A stretch of 64,000 nt of DNA from Flavivirga sp. 57AJ16 (GTDB lineage: Bacteria; Bacteroidota; Bacteroidia; Flavobacteriales; Flavobacteriaceae), in the NCBI RefSeq assembly GCF_028736925.1, contig NZ_JAQZAT010000006.1:186001-250000 (forward strand), read 5' to 3'. Positions within the stretch are counted from its first letter, which is position 1; every line of letters begins with the position of its first letter. The notes beneath the pieces are model-generated. The model was not told the origin of the DNA. It did not search any database and worked only from the letters and a program-made list of their open reading frames with translations. A program made the position numbers and the translations under genes. This document shows, piece by piece, positions 7,527 to 15,780 of the stretch.

Positions 7527-8822
7527 CTAGGTTTTAAAATGTATGTTTCCATATATTTTAAGTTTGTATTGTCTAGCCGTTTTAATCCATTTAGCAGGGA
7601 TGCAGATAAATCTAAAGATGAATTTTTTGATTCTAAAGTTAGCTTTTAGGTTTTTATATGTTTTAGAAAACCCTGTGATTATGTATTGATATAAATTTCG
7701 GCACATTGCGGTAAACAAAAGGAAAACGGTATTTTGTTCAAGCTTTGAGAAAGGCACATGGTTCCACCCAAAGTCATTCTTTAAAACATCAAATTCTTTT
7801 TCTACAGTCCCTCTCTGATTATAAAAAAACACAATGTTATCATTGCTCATATCCCAATCATTAGTTATGATGGCAGAATAAATGTAAGCTTCATTAGTAA
7901 ATAAATTTACCTGTCTATCTTTTCTTTTAGTTTTAGTGACCACTAAACGATATGTTTGAAGAGGCTCTGCTTTTTTCAATTCTCTATGTGTCTTTACAAA
8001 AGGCGTGTATTTTATTTCTCCACGGTACATAGTCTCTTCTAAAGACTCAATCTTTTCCCAAGATTCAATTTGACTTATAGCTCTTGCCAGAGCAGCATTC
8101 ATACGAGCTTTTATATAAAAACGATTTGCTCTTTCATTAGCTAGTTTAATCACTTCATAAAGACACGAACCACTATCTGCTCTAAAAGCTTTAATCTTGA
8201 TATGGTGTTGTTCCAATAAATCAAACATCCTGGATACCGTTTGGTCTTGTAAAGTCCTAACGTCACTATTGCCATTTCTGTTTTCTGCATACACAACATG
8301 TTTCCCTGTAATGCCAATTCCAGGGCAGTAGCCATATGCCTTTTTATAGGTATTGGCACTATCGGCTTTGTTATTGAAAATAAAAGTATTGTCATAATCC
8401 AAGACAAGTTCCCTTTCTGAGAACACCTGCAATTATTTTAACATTTTTAAATTTAAAGCATTGACTTTTTGATTAATGCTAAACTGGTGCGATTTTTTCC
8501 CGCGTGGACTTTTCAATATTTTTTTAGGAATAGATAATTCTTTAAACCTGTCTAAAACTCTATCTGGGCTTGGTATATTTAAAAAGTAGTTATCTTTTAA
8601 ATGATCACGAAAATTACCACCTAAATCCTCCATACAATCACCGCCACAGAAATAAATAGACCAAAAAGAATATAATAAGTCTTTCCAAGAATATTTACAT
8701 TGAGTGGGCAATTTTGGTAAGTGTTGCTCTAATAGATGTCCTATTCTTTTGTTTTCAAACTCTTGTAAAACAAGATTTAATCCTCCAAAAGGACTTATGT
8801 GTGAAGATTTAAGTATTTTCAT
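7527..8822 (-). pseudogene. IS1380-family transposase with one in-frame stop
   Basis: The start is taken at 8822 (MKILKSSHISPFGGLN). Reading goes through YSWKDLLYSFWSIYFCGGDC and reaches a TAA at 8433-8435, after NALNLKMLK. It then continues without frame change from a TTG at 8432 (LQVFSERELVLDYDNT) to 7527. The joined product would be about 430 residues, the normal size for the family. DDE candidates are in the second part: DYDNT, the D of AFRADSGSC, and the E of GTVEKEFDVLKND. A single CAA-to-TAA change would explain the break. Unless the stop is read through, the copy cannot move by itself. Confidence 0.75.
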
Positions 8823-8865
8823 AGTGTGTTTTGTAAGCAACACCAAGTTAGGTGAAAACACACAA

Positions 8866-8900
8866 AACCGCAAACTATTTGTTTACAAAGGTTTGCGGTT
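8866..8900. terminator. Hairpin at the head of the IS transposase
   Basis: AACCGCAAAC at 8866 pairs exactly with GTTTGCGGTT ending at 8900, and is followed by GTTTTT. Placed just upstream of the transposase, it could stop outside transcripts from entering the gene. Confidence 0.5.
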
Positions 8901-8982
8901 GTTTTTATCTAAAGACATGCGGATTTAGGGCACAGCTTAGCGGGAGCGGGGGTATTATATATAAAAGAAATTTAATAATTTG

Positions 8983-8990
8983 TATATTTG
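8983..8990 (+). promoter_or_regulatory. Candidate -7 element for the toxin-antitoxin operon
   Basis: TATATTTG fits the Bacteroidota -7 consensus TAnnTTTG and lies nine bases before the antitoxin ATG, so the transcript could be almost leaderless. No TTTG box is visible at the usual distance upstream, where the IS end now sits. Confidence 0.35.
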
Positions 8991-8998
8991 TTATTATT

Positions 8999-9238
8999 AT
9001 GGGAACAGTAGAATTAAGAAATATCATTTTAAATAAACTCAATGCCATTGAGGATTCTTCTATGCTGGCTAAAGTGTTGGATTTCGTTGAAGCAATTAAG
9101 AACAAAGATGAAATTGTAGCTTATACAGTTCAGGGAGAGCCATTAACAAAAGAAAAGTATATCCAAAGAGTTAAAGATGCCGAAAAAGGCAACTTTATTT
9201 CATCCGAGGAATTAAAAAAACGGATGCTTTCTTGGTAG
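8999..9238 (+). CDS. Antitoxin-like protein of a type II toxin-antitoxin pair
   Basis: A 79-residue protein from ATG 8999 to TAG 9238. It is helical and charged (ELRNIILNKLNAIEDSSMLA), and ends SSEELKKRMLSW. Small proteins of this form, with an N-terminal helix bundle and a C-terminal tail containing a TKEKYIQRVKDAE-like segment, are common in Bacteroidota directly before RelE/ParE-type toxins. The next ATG follows the stop codon with no gap. The antitoxin frame is intact. Confidence 0.65.
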   Translation: MGTVELRNIILNKLNAIEDSSMLAKVLDFVEAIKNKDEIVAYTVQGEPLTKEKYIQRVKDAEKGNFISSEELKKRMLSW

Positions 9239-9537
9239 ATGAGTTTAAAAGTAGAATGGTCAGAGAGTGCTGAAAATGATATAAAGCACATTTTTGAAAG
9301 AGTAAAAAGAAGACTAAATCTGAAAATTTAGCCCGAAATGTAATTAATGATATTTATAATACAGGTGTAAGTATTAAATATGTTAAACAATATCAATTAG
9401 ATGAATTTTTGGGAGAACCTTATAGAAGAATGGTTATAAGACATTTTAAAATTATCTACAAGTCAGTTAATAATAATGAAATAAAAATACTTCAAGTTTT
9501 TGATACTTATCAAAGTCCATTAAAGCTTCGTAAATAA
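9239..9537 (+). pseudogene. RelE/ParE-type toxin with a frameshift
   Basis: ATG 9239 opens with SLKVEWSESAENDIKHIFER, the normal start of ParE-like toxins. It then runs into a stop within about 30 codons. From about 9303, within the A-rich VKKKTKSE stretch, the next frame carries the rest: NLARNVINDIYNTG, GEPYRRMVIRHFKIIYK and EIKILQVFDTYQSPLK, ending at 9537. One lost base explains both parts. The conserved late elements (an Arg-rich strand and a VFDTYQ-P end) are preserved, so the lesion looks recent. A working antitoxin beside a dead toxin is a common end state. A sequencing error would look the same. Confidence 0.7.
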
Positions 9538-9561
9538 GAATTTCAAGATAAATTAATAAGA

Positions 9562-9589
9562 ACCATCTAGGAAACTAGGTGGTTTTTTT
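9562..9589 (+). terminator. Terminator of the toxin-antitoxin operon
   Basis: ACCATCTAG, a GAAA tetraloop and CTAGGTGGT form a strong stem followed by seven T. Confidence 0.8.
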
Positions 9590-9670
9590 ATACTTTAGTT
9601 TTTGATTAATTTTAGGATTAATCATACGTTTTTTAAAGCAAAAGTAGTACTGAAATAGTGTATAAGGCGT

Positions 9671-9796
9671 TATCCCTTCGGGATGGCAATGCCTAACAGG
9701 AATATCGTTGGGTATTATCGTTACGGCTATCAAGGTGAATATTCTGAAAAGGATGAAGAAACTGGCTTGAATGCGTTTGAGTTAAGAATGTACGAC
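9671..9796 (+). pseudogene. Orphan RHS-core fragment
   Basis: In one frame the DNA reads YPFGMAMPNRNIVGYYRYGY and then QGEYSEKDEETGLNAFELRM-YD. This matches the RHS-associated core and parallels residues 994-1042 of the intact protein (YYPFGMPMPFRNI and onward). No start precedes it, because a TAG in frame lies at 9656. After MYD the sequence enters a hairpin repeat and the core is lost. It is the remnant of another RHS gene, or a donor fragment left by recombination at the locus. Confidence 0.75.
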
Positions 9797-9834
9797 CTCG
9801 CTCCCGCTAAACTGCGTTTAGTGGCAGTACCTAG
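9797..9834 (+). repeat. Hairpin repeat, copy D
   Basis: CTCCCGCTAAAC, a short loop and GTTTAGTGGCAG form a hairpin of the same plan as copies A-C. The opening GCTCCCGCTAA is also the inner sequence of the IS ends at 7319 and 8949. It interrupts the RHS-core relic. Confidence 0.55.
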
Positions 9835-9853
9835 TAAGAAAATAAAAGAATGA

Positions 9854-10319
9854 AAAGCTTTTATAGAAATATAAGGGCACCGTAGCTACCGCAGGCAAGT
9901 TTTAGGAAACAGAAAAAGTCAAGACTCGTTCATTTACTTATAGGTATATTTTTTGTTTAACAATAGTTAAATTTTTTATGTAAATTTAAAAGACACTTTA
10001 ATTTTTTTAAAAAGGCATAACACAATAAAGATATAAGGTTAAAAAGGGGCAGTTAAAAATAACACGTTAATTTAGCGCGCGACAAGTATCTTAACAATTG
10101 ACTTTCTGTATTTTAACTTACACCCGCTCCCTCACGTTCTATGGATGAAAAGCCAATAAAATGAATATATATAGGCATTATGATTACAAATAATCTTGGT
10201 TTAAGCATAGATAAGGACGTTTCATAATTTCTAAGTAAAAACCTTAGTAATTCTAAGGGGAATCCTTACTTTTTTTATAAAAAAAGCCATACTTTTATTT
10301 GCGAAAAATAAGTAGAAAA
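9854..10319. other. Gene-free stretch before the fibre/secretion operon
   Basis: No coding frame that I can support. At 9878-9900 there is a piece resembling the end of the repeat element at 27664 (CACCGTAGCTACC, then GCAGGCAAG). The remainder is AT-rich and probably holds the promoter of the operon beginning at 10320. A weak stem at 10240-10261 (AACCTTAGTAATTCTAAGG) and a TACTTTTATTTG stretch near 10290 are the only candidates seen. Confidence 0.4.
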
Positions 10320-11048
10320 ATGCTAAAAAACTTTTTATTAATATGCCTTGTTGTTTGGCTTTTGCAAGGCTGTAAAACAATAGATTTACGCCAAAGATCC
10401 CAAACAAATACAACACAGCAAGTTTCTTTAGGCAGCGTTGGTTTGGATAAAGATTTTATACTGCAAGAAGAATTTAATAATGCTGCTCTTCCTAATTATA
10501 CAGCCCCGTTAAAAATATCTGTAAAACTTATGCCGTTTAACAAGCAAGCCTATAAAGCTTTTAATAAGGCCGAAGCATTGCAATCTGCAACAGTAAGAGT
10601 TAATTATATCGATTCAGTAAAAAACAAACCCAGATATATTAAGCTACAAATAGCCGATAAAGTAGCTATGATAGATGCCCTAAACGATACAAACAACAGG
10701 TCTGTAAAAAATTATTTAGGCCATAATGCGCATACTAATATTATAACAAGTATTTCATGGGCTTTAGGTCAAAGCGATATAGATGCCGTTATGAATGCAG
10801 ATGCGGTATTTTTAGTTGAAAAAGGGCTAAAAACCTATGTATTGCAATTATACAAAGGCGGAGCAAAAACACAAGTTATTCCATTTAATCGAGGCGTTGT
10901 ATTTGGGTACAAGGGTTCTAATTGCTGTTGGCAGGAAAATAACAGACGACAAATAAACATTGTTGATTTAGTAAGTGAGTTTAGTCATTGTCCCAATAAA
11001 ACCTATCGGTCTTCAAAACGCGCAAAAAAGAAAACAAAATTATTTTAA
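10320..11048 (+). CDS. Lipoprotein of unknown function, first gene of the fibre/secretion run
   Basis: A 242-residue protein starting at ATG 10320 (a TTG at 10299 would add seven residues ahead of the signal and is less likely). Residues 1-18 form a lipoprotein signal with lipobox LLQGC, giving a lipidated Cys18. The mature part has no domain I recognise and ends in a very basic tail (SSKRAKKKTKLF) with several cysteines near residues 205-228. It lies 3 bases before the next lipoprotein gene and probably belongs to the same transcript as the fibre-like and pseudopilin genes. An envelope-anchored accessory role is inferred from context. Confidence 0.65.
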   Translation: MLKNFLLICLVVWLLQGCKTIDLRQRSQTNTTQQVSLGSVGLDKDFILQEEFNNAALPNYTAPLKISVKLMPFNKQAYKAFNKAEALQSATVRVNYIDSVKNKPRYIKLQIADKVAMIDALNDTNNRSVKNYLGHNAHTNIITSISWALGQSDIDAVMNADAVFLVEKGLKTYVLQLYKGGAKTQVIPFNRGVVFGYKGSNCCWQENNRRQINIVDLVSEFSHCPNKTYRSSKRAKKKTKLF

Positions 11049-11051
11049 TTT

Positions 11052-11714
11052 ATGAAGTTAATAAAAAATATAGTGCTGGCTTTGCCCTTGTGCATTATGG
11101 GATGTGAGCATATAACCGAAGTAGTTGATATTTCGGATAAGACAGTAATAGGACTAGCGCCAAAAAGTAATACGGTTGTAACCGATAAAGACGTTGTTTT
11201 TACGTGGGATGCTGTAGAAGATGCAGAAAATTATAAGTTACAGATAGCCACACCAAATTTCGAAAATGCAGCACAGATAGTAACCGACTCAACTATGGCT
11301 GTGACATCATTTACAAAAACATTGAGTCCTGGTCATTACGAGTGGCGCGTACGTGCCGAAAATTCGGGATATGTAACAGCCTATGCATCTTATGAGTTTA
11401 CACTGGCCGCTTCTGAACCCAAAGACATTTCCAATGAAACGGTTATTATAACAGCTCCAGCAAATAATGTGGAATTTTCAACGACCGATACTATAAATTT
11501 TTCTTGGGAAACTCTGGATGGCGCAGATAATTATGTGTTTCAAATAGCAACGCCCAATTTTGATAACCCCACAGAGGTTATTGAAAATGAAACGATTTCA
11601 ATAGCAAGCTTTTCTAAAAGTAACTTAAGCGTAGGGAATTATCAATGGCGTGTGAAGGCAAAAAACGCAAGCTATGAAACGGCATATACATTACAAGGTT
11701 TTACAATTAAATAA
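11052..11714 (+). CDS. Lipoprotein with two Fn3-like repeats
   Basis: 220 residues. The signal peptide ends in IMGC, a lipobox with Cys18. The mature protein is two clear tandem copies of about 90 residues: VVFTWDAVEDAENYKLQIAT with YEWRVRAENSGYVTAYASYE, then INFSWETLDGADNYVFQIAT with YQWRVKAKNASYETAYTLQG. The W-x(7)-NY-x-LQIA and WRVRA patterns are those of fibronectin type III-like surface domains of Bacteroidota. It is likely displayed on the cell surface or periplasmic face and may bind a partner in the fibre system. It is followed after 12 bases by the first fibre-like gene. Confidence 0.75.
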   Translation: MKLIKNIVLALPLCIMGCEHITEVVDISDKTVIGLAPKSNTVVTDKDVVFTWDAVEDAENYKLQIATPNFENAAQIVTDSTMAVTSFTKTLSPGHYEWRVRAENSGYVTAYASYEFTLAASEPKDISNETVIITAPANNVEFSTTDTINFSWETLDGADNYVFQIATPNFDNPTEVIENETISIASFSKSNLSVGNYQWRVKAKNASYETAYTLQGFTIK

Positions 11715-11726
11715 TATAAAATAGAT

Positions 11727-12728
11727 ATGAGAAAAACAGCCATTATATTAAGCCTTAGCTTATTTATAGGTTTACGGCTAAATGCACAGACCAATACTTT
11801 CCCAACTTCTGGAAACGTAGGTATTGGTACAACAACGCCTTCAGAAAAGTTAGTAGTGGAAGGGAATATTAGACTAGGTTTGCCCCATACATTATATAAC
11901 GGCGATCATTTGAGTGTTAGCTCTACTTGGGGGAACTGGATGACTTTTTTGGACGCCTATAGTAATGATACTTATAACTTTCATAATCCAAATAATGGTG
12001 GAAGATTAGAACTTTATATTAATGATGGACAGGCAAATACCAATAAATTTGGAGTATTTACTGTATTAAAGTCTGGTAATATTGGTATTGGGACTTCAAG
12101 TCCAACATTTGCTAAGCTTCAAATTAGTGGAGGCTACACACATCAATTATTAGCAGTTAATAGGCCAAATAGTAATGTCCCCGCTCTATACCTTGGAAAT
12201 GATGGATCCAACGATGCTGCCATTGCATCTAATAATTCTCATTTAACTTTTGGAAGGGATTTAGGAGGTAGTTATACAGAATATATGAGAATAGAAAACT
12301 CGACGGGTAATGTAGGTATCGGCACTACGGATACCAAAGGCTATAAACTAGGGGTTCAAGGGAAAATAGCAGCCGAAGAAGTTAAAGTCGCATTACATGC
12401 TAATTGGGCGGATTTCGTTTTCGAAAACAATTACAAGCTACCAACACTTAAAGAAGTAGAACAGCATATCAAAGAAAAAGGGCATTTGCAAGATATTCCT
12501 TCTGCTGAGGAAGTCGCTAAAAATGGCATTTTTTTAGGAGAAATGGATGCTAAATTATTACAGAAGATTGAGGAATTGACTTTGTATACCATTGCCCAAG
12601 AAAAGAAAATAAAAAAACAAAGTTCTAAAATAAAAAAACAAGAACAGGAAATTATGGAATTGAAATCCCTCAATGAAAAACTTTTTGAATTACAAATAAG
12701 GTTAGAAAAACTCGAATCCAAAAAATAA
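11727..12728 (+). CDS. Secreted fibre-like protein 1 (GNVGIGTxxP family)
   Basis: 333 residues with a signal peptide (1-21). The motifs GNVGIGTTTPSEKLVVEG, GNIGIGTSSPTFAKLQISG and GNVGIGTTDTKGYKLGVQG mark the repeated strand-turn units of phage-tail-fibre-like proteins of Bacteroidota. The C-terminus is shared by its paralogues: DFVFENNYKLPTLKEVEQHI, then GEMDAKLLQKIEELTLYTIA, then a lysine-rich coiled coil to the end. The middle of the protein differs from the paralogues. No enzymatic motif or peptidase S74 catalytic signature was found. A trimeric extracellular fibre is the most likely form. The last 420 bases are nearly identical to those of the gene at 13876. Confidence 0.75.
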   Translation: MRKTAIILSLSLFIGLRLNAQTNTFPTSGNVGIGTTTPSEKLVVEGNIRLGLPHTLYNGDHLSVSSTWGNWMTFLDAYSNDTYNFHNPNNGGRLELYINDGQANTNKFGVFTVLKSGNIGIGTSSPTFAKLQISGGYTHQLLAVNRPNSNVPALYLGNDGSNDAAIASNNSHLTFGRDLGGSYTEYMRIENSTGNVGIGTTDTKGYKLGVQGKIAAEEVKVALHANWADFVFENNYKLPTLKEVEQHIKEKGHLQDIPSAEEVAKNGIFLGEMDAKLLQKIEELTLYTIAQEKKIKKQSSKIKKQEQEIMELKSLNEKLFELQIRLEKLESKK

Positions 12729-12768
12729 AAAGTTTTACGATTTAATAGTAATTAGCAAAAATACAATC

Positions 12769-13788
12769 ATGAGAAAAACAACCATTATTTTAAGTTTAAT
12801 GTTAAGTCATTTAGGGTTTTCGCAAGTAACCGATACTGGTGATAAGGTGGGAATTGGCACTACCTCTCCATCTGCAAAATTAGAAGTAAAAAGACTCGGA
12901 AATACTTTAGGAGGCAAATGGATTCCAAATAATAGTTATTTAACTCTTGATAGCGGCAATGGGAGTATGTTATTGTTGGATCCAAACGAAATTTATGGTA
13001 GTAGTGCTTTGCATTTTGGTTCTAAATCTGGAGACATAGCAGTTTTTAGAACTGTTTCAGAAACATCTAATGCATCAGATAAAATGATAATAAAAAATAA
13101 TGGCAATGTTGGTATTGGTACTATGGCTCCATATGAAAAACTACAAGTTAATGGCCTTATACGAATAGGATCAGCAACCAATGTTGATAATGATTCACCA
13201 GGTATTGTTTTAGCAAGCAATGATGATTTTTTGTATGACGGGCAATATATAAATCATTATGCCTTTGGATTTCATGGTTACCAAGACGGGTCAACTACAT
13301 TTGCTGAGCCTCAAAATACTTATATGTCCGGCTATTTTGGTGTCGATTTTTTTACATTAGGTCAAAATAGAATGCGAATAAGTCATGACGGCATAGTAAG
13401 TATTGGTACAGTAAACAGGCAACCTGGGTATAAGTTAGCAGTTAACGGAAACATAAAGGCAAAAGAAATAAAGGTTGAAACAGGTTGGTCAGATTTCGTT
13501 TTCGAAAACAATTACAAGCTGCCAACACTTAAAGAAGTAGAACAGCACATCAAAGAAAAAGGCCACTTAAAAGACATCCCTTCCGCAGAAGAAGTAGCTA
13601 AAAATGGTGTCTTTTTAGGGGAAATGGATGCTAAGTTATTACAGAAGATTGAGGAATTAACGCTTTACACCATAGCTCAGGAGAAAAGGATGAACAAATT
13701 AGAAGAGGAAAATGAAACGTTAAAGGTTATTAACTCTAAACTTCTTGAATTGCAAGGGAGACTTGAAAAGTTGGAATCTGGAAAGTGA
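12769..13788 (+). CDS. Secreted fibre-like protein 2
   Basis: 339 residues. The signal peptide ends HLGFSQ, followed at once by VTDTGDKVGIGTTSPSAKLE. Further units are GNVGIGTMAPYEKLQVNG and VSIGTVNRQPGYKLAVNG. The C-terminus repeats the family module (DFVFENNYKLPTLKEVEQHI, IPSAEEVAKNGVFLGEMDAK) and a coiled coil. It shares the module at protein level with its neighbours but not the near-identical DNA of copies 1 and 3. The 41-base gap upstream is free of terminators, which supports cotranscription. Confidence 0.75.
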   Translation: MRKTTIILSLMLSHLGFSQVTDTGDKVGIGTTSPSAKLEVKRLGNTLGGKWIPNNSYLTLDSGNGSMLLLDPNEIYGSSALHFGSKSGDIAVFRTVSETSNASDKMIIKNNGNVGIGTMAPYEKLQVNGLIRIGSATNVDNDSPGIVLASNDDFLYDGQYINHYAFGFHGYQDGSTTFAEPQNTYMSGYFGVDFFTLGQNRMRISHDGIVSIGTVNRQPGYKLAVNGNIKAKEIKVETGWSDFVFENNYKLPTLKEVEQHIKEKGHLKDIPSAEEVAKNGVFLGEMDAKLLQKIEELTLYTIAQEKRMNKLEEENETLKVINSKLLELQGRLEKLESGK

Positions 13789-13875
13789 AAAGTTATTAAG
13801 GACTTGTCATTTTAATATAATGGAAGAAATAATATACAGTTGTAAAGCAGCACAATTTAACAATACAAATAGGTC

Positions 13876-14937
13876 ATGAGAAAAACAGTAATTATTTTAA
13901 GTTTAATATTAAGTCATTTGGGGTTTTCGCAAATTTCACATCCAGGGATAACATCTACAGATAGTGCTACTGGTGATCATGCTTTTGTTGGAACTAAATC
14001 CGATGGAGTATTTTCAAACTGGTTAAATACGGGGCATAGCGCTACTGCATATAATCTATTAGGGTTTACCGACCAACATGCTGGATTTGGTGTGGCTAAT
14101 GGCAATAATATTGTTTCTCCCATTATTTGGATGTATGCTAACGAACGAAATGCTTTTAGAGTAAGAAATATTAATTATAATGTGGATATGACTGGTGGAA
14201 CAGATTTATTTACAGTAAGATCAAGTGGTAAAATCGGTATTGGCACAACAAATCCAAATGAAAAGTTACAGGTAGTGGGGAATATATCTTCTTATGAGGG
14301 TAATATATATTTAAATAACAGTTCCGTTAATCAAGAGGATAGTGGGGTGATTAGGTGGAATGAATATTCTGAGAATACAACAAATAAATCAGGAGCTTTT
14401 ATAAAATATAACGGTGCTAGTAATTATTTACAGTTAGTGACTAATAATGAAACAACAGAATATGAACATTTAAGAATGTATAGAGGTGGGAATTTATTAC
14501 TTCAACCTAGTTTTGGTAATGTAGGTATCGGCACTACGGATACCAAAGGCTTTAAACTAGGCGTTCAAGGGAAAATAGCAGCCGAAGAAGTTAAAGTCGC
14601 ATTACATGCTAATTGGGCAGATTTCGTTTTCGAAAACAATTACAAGCTACCAACACTTAAAGAAGTAGAACAGCATATCAAAGAAAAAGGGCATTTGCAA
14701 GATATTCCTTCTGCTGAGGAAGTCGCTAAAAACGGCATTTTTTTAGGAGAAATGGATGCTAAATTATTACAGAAGATTGAGGAATTGACTTTGTATACCA
14801 TTGCCCAAGAAAAGAAAATAAAAAAACAAAGTTCTAAAATAAAAAAACAAGAACAGGAAATTATGGAATTGAAATCCCTCAATGAAAAACTTTTTGAATT
14901 ACAAATAAGGTTAGAAAAACTCGAATCCAAAAAATAA
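13876..14937 (+). CDS. Secreted fibre-like protein 3
   Basis: 353 residues with the same kind of signal peptide as copies 2 and 4 (MRKTVIILSLILSHLGFSQ). The N-terminal third is unlike the others (ISHPGITSTDSATGDHAFVG), which suggests a different binding head. It then has GKIGIGTTNPNEKLQVVG and GNVGIGTTDTKGFKLGVQG. From 14518 to the stop the DNA differs from 12309-12728 by only about four bases that I could find, while the preceding parts are unrelated. This is consistent with recent gene conversion or duplication of the constant end. Confidence 0.75.
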   Translation: MRKTVIILSLILSHLGFSQISHPGITSTDSATGDHAFVGTKSDGVFSNWLNTGHSATAYNLLGFTDQHAGFGVANGNNIVSPIIWMYANERNAFRVRNINYNVDMTGGTDLFTVRSSGKIGIGTTNPNEKLQVVGNISSYEGNIYLNNSSVNQEDSGVIRWNEYSENTTNKSGAFIKYNGASNYLQLVTNNETTEYEHLRMYRGGNLLLQPSFGNVGIGTTDTKGFKLGVQGKIAAEEVKVALHANWADFVFENNYKLPTLKEVEQHIKEKGHLQDIPSAEEVAKNGIFLGEMDAKLLQKIEELTLYTIAQEKKIKKQSSKIKKQEQEIMELKSLNEKLFELQIRLEKLESKK

Positions 14938-15024
14938 AAAGTTTGTAAGGATATTTAGTATGCCTATATGCTTCATATAAAAAACATATATTAAAGGTAA
15001 ATAATAGTTAGCGAAAATATAATC

Positions 15025-15780
15025 ATGAGAAAAGCAGCAATCATTTTAAGTTTGATTTTAAGCCACTTTGGGTTTTCACAAGTAACGGATACTGGGGATA
15101 AAGTGGGGATTGGAACCAGCAACCCACAAACAAAATTGCATATATTAAAAAATAACGTAGGAATAAAATCTATATATTCAAGTTTTATAGTTGAAGCTAC
15201 CGATGCACAGTTGGATATTATTTCTAGTTCATCAGGTACTTGGGGGTCGTCAATTAATTTTATTGAAGGCAATAACTCGTCAAATAGAGATGTATGGTCT
15301 ATAACGAGGCAGACGACTGACGGAAATGGTGATTCAAGTTTTCGTATAAATTTTGGTGTTAATAATCAACATGATAACCAAAATAAAATAACAATTAAAT
15401 CTGATGGCAATGTTGGTATCGGTACTACCTCTCCAGACTCAAAACTTACCGTAGCAGGAAAAGTACATGCCCAAGAAGTAAAAGTAACAATAAATGCAGG
15501 TGCAGATTTTGTTTTTAAAGACGATTATAATCTCCCTGATTTAGAAGATACAGAAGTATTTATTAAGAAGAACAAACACTTGCCAGAAATTGCTTCAGAG
15601 AAAGAAATGCAAGAAAAAGGCATTCATTTAGCTGAAATGAATGTAAAGCTCCTTCAAAAAATAGAAGAGCTAACCCTATATACGATCAATCAAGAAAAAA
15701 GAATTAAAAATTTAGAATCTAAAAATGAAACCCTTATTTTGTTAGTTGAAAAACTATTAGAAAGAACAGGTGAAGAATAA
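15025..15780 (+). CDS. Secreted fibre-like protein 4 (short, divergent end)
   Basis: 251 residues with a signal peptide (1-19) followed by VTDTGDKVGIGTSNPQTKLH. The C-terminal module is present but divergent: ADFVFKDDYNLPDLEDTEVF, HLPEIASEKEMQEKGIHLAE and LLQKIEELTLYTINQEKRIK. It is the last of the four paralogues, and its end overlaps by 11 bases the start of the GspC-like gene. That implies translational coupling between the fibre genes and the secretion genes. The sequence before the start codon resembles that before copy 2 (AGCAAAAATACAATC against AGCGAAAATATAATC), a trace of tandem duplication. Confidence 0.75.
   Translation: MRKAAIILSLILSHFGFSQVTDTGDKVGIGTSNPQTKLHILKNNVGIKSIYSSFIVEATDAQLDIISSSSGTWGSSINFIEGNNSSNRDVWSITRQTTDGNGDSSFRINFGVNNQHDNQNKITIKSDGNVGIGTTSPDSKLTVAGKVHAQEVKVTINAGADFVFKDDYNLPDLEDTEVFIKKNKHLPEIASEKEMQEKGIHLAEMNVKLLQKIEELTLYTINQEKRIKNLESKNETLILLVEKLLERTGEE

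Larger units (their letters stand above)
7315..8952 (-). mobile_element. IS1380-like insertion sequence
   Basis: About 1.64 kb bounded by inverted ends that match over roughly 36 bases with a few changes. The left end reads CCCCGCTCCCGCTAAGCTGT inward from 7315, and the right end is its complement reaching 8951/8952. A possible 4-bp target duplication ATTA is at 7311-7314 and 8954-8957. The element carries one transposase on the minus strand and an internal hairpin next to its start. It landed between the XRE relic and a toxin-antitoxin operon. The family call rests on the transposase sequence. Confidence 0.75.

Noticed and set aside
12431-14930. Two identical minus-strand open frames inside fibre genes 1 and 3
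   Set aside because: They are reflections of the duplicated 3' ends of the fibre genes and have no start signal or family resemblance.
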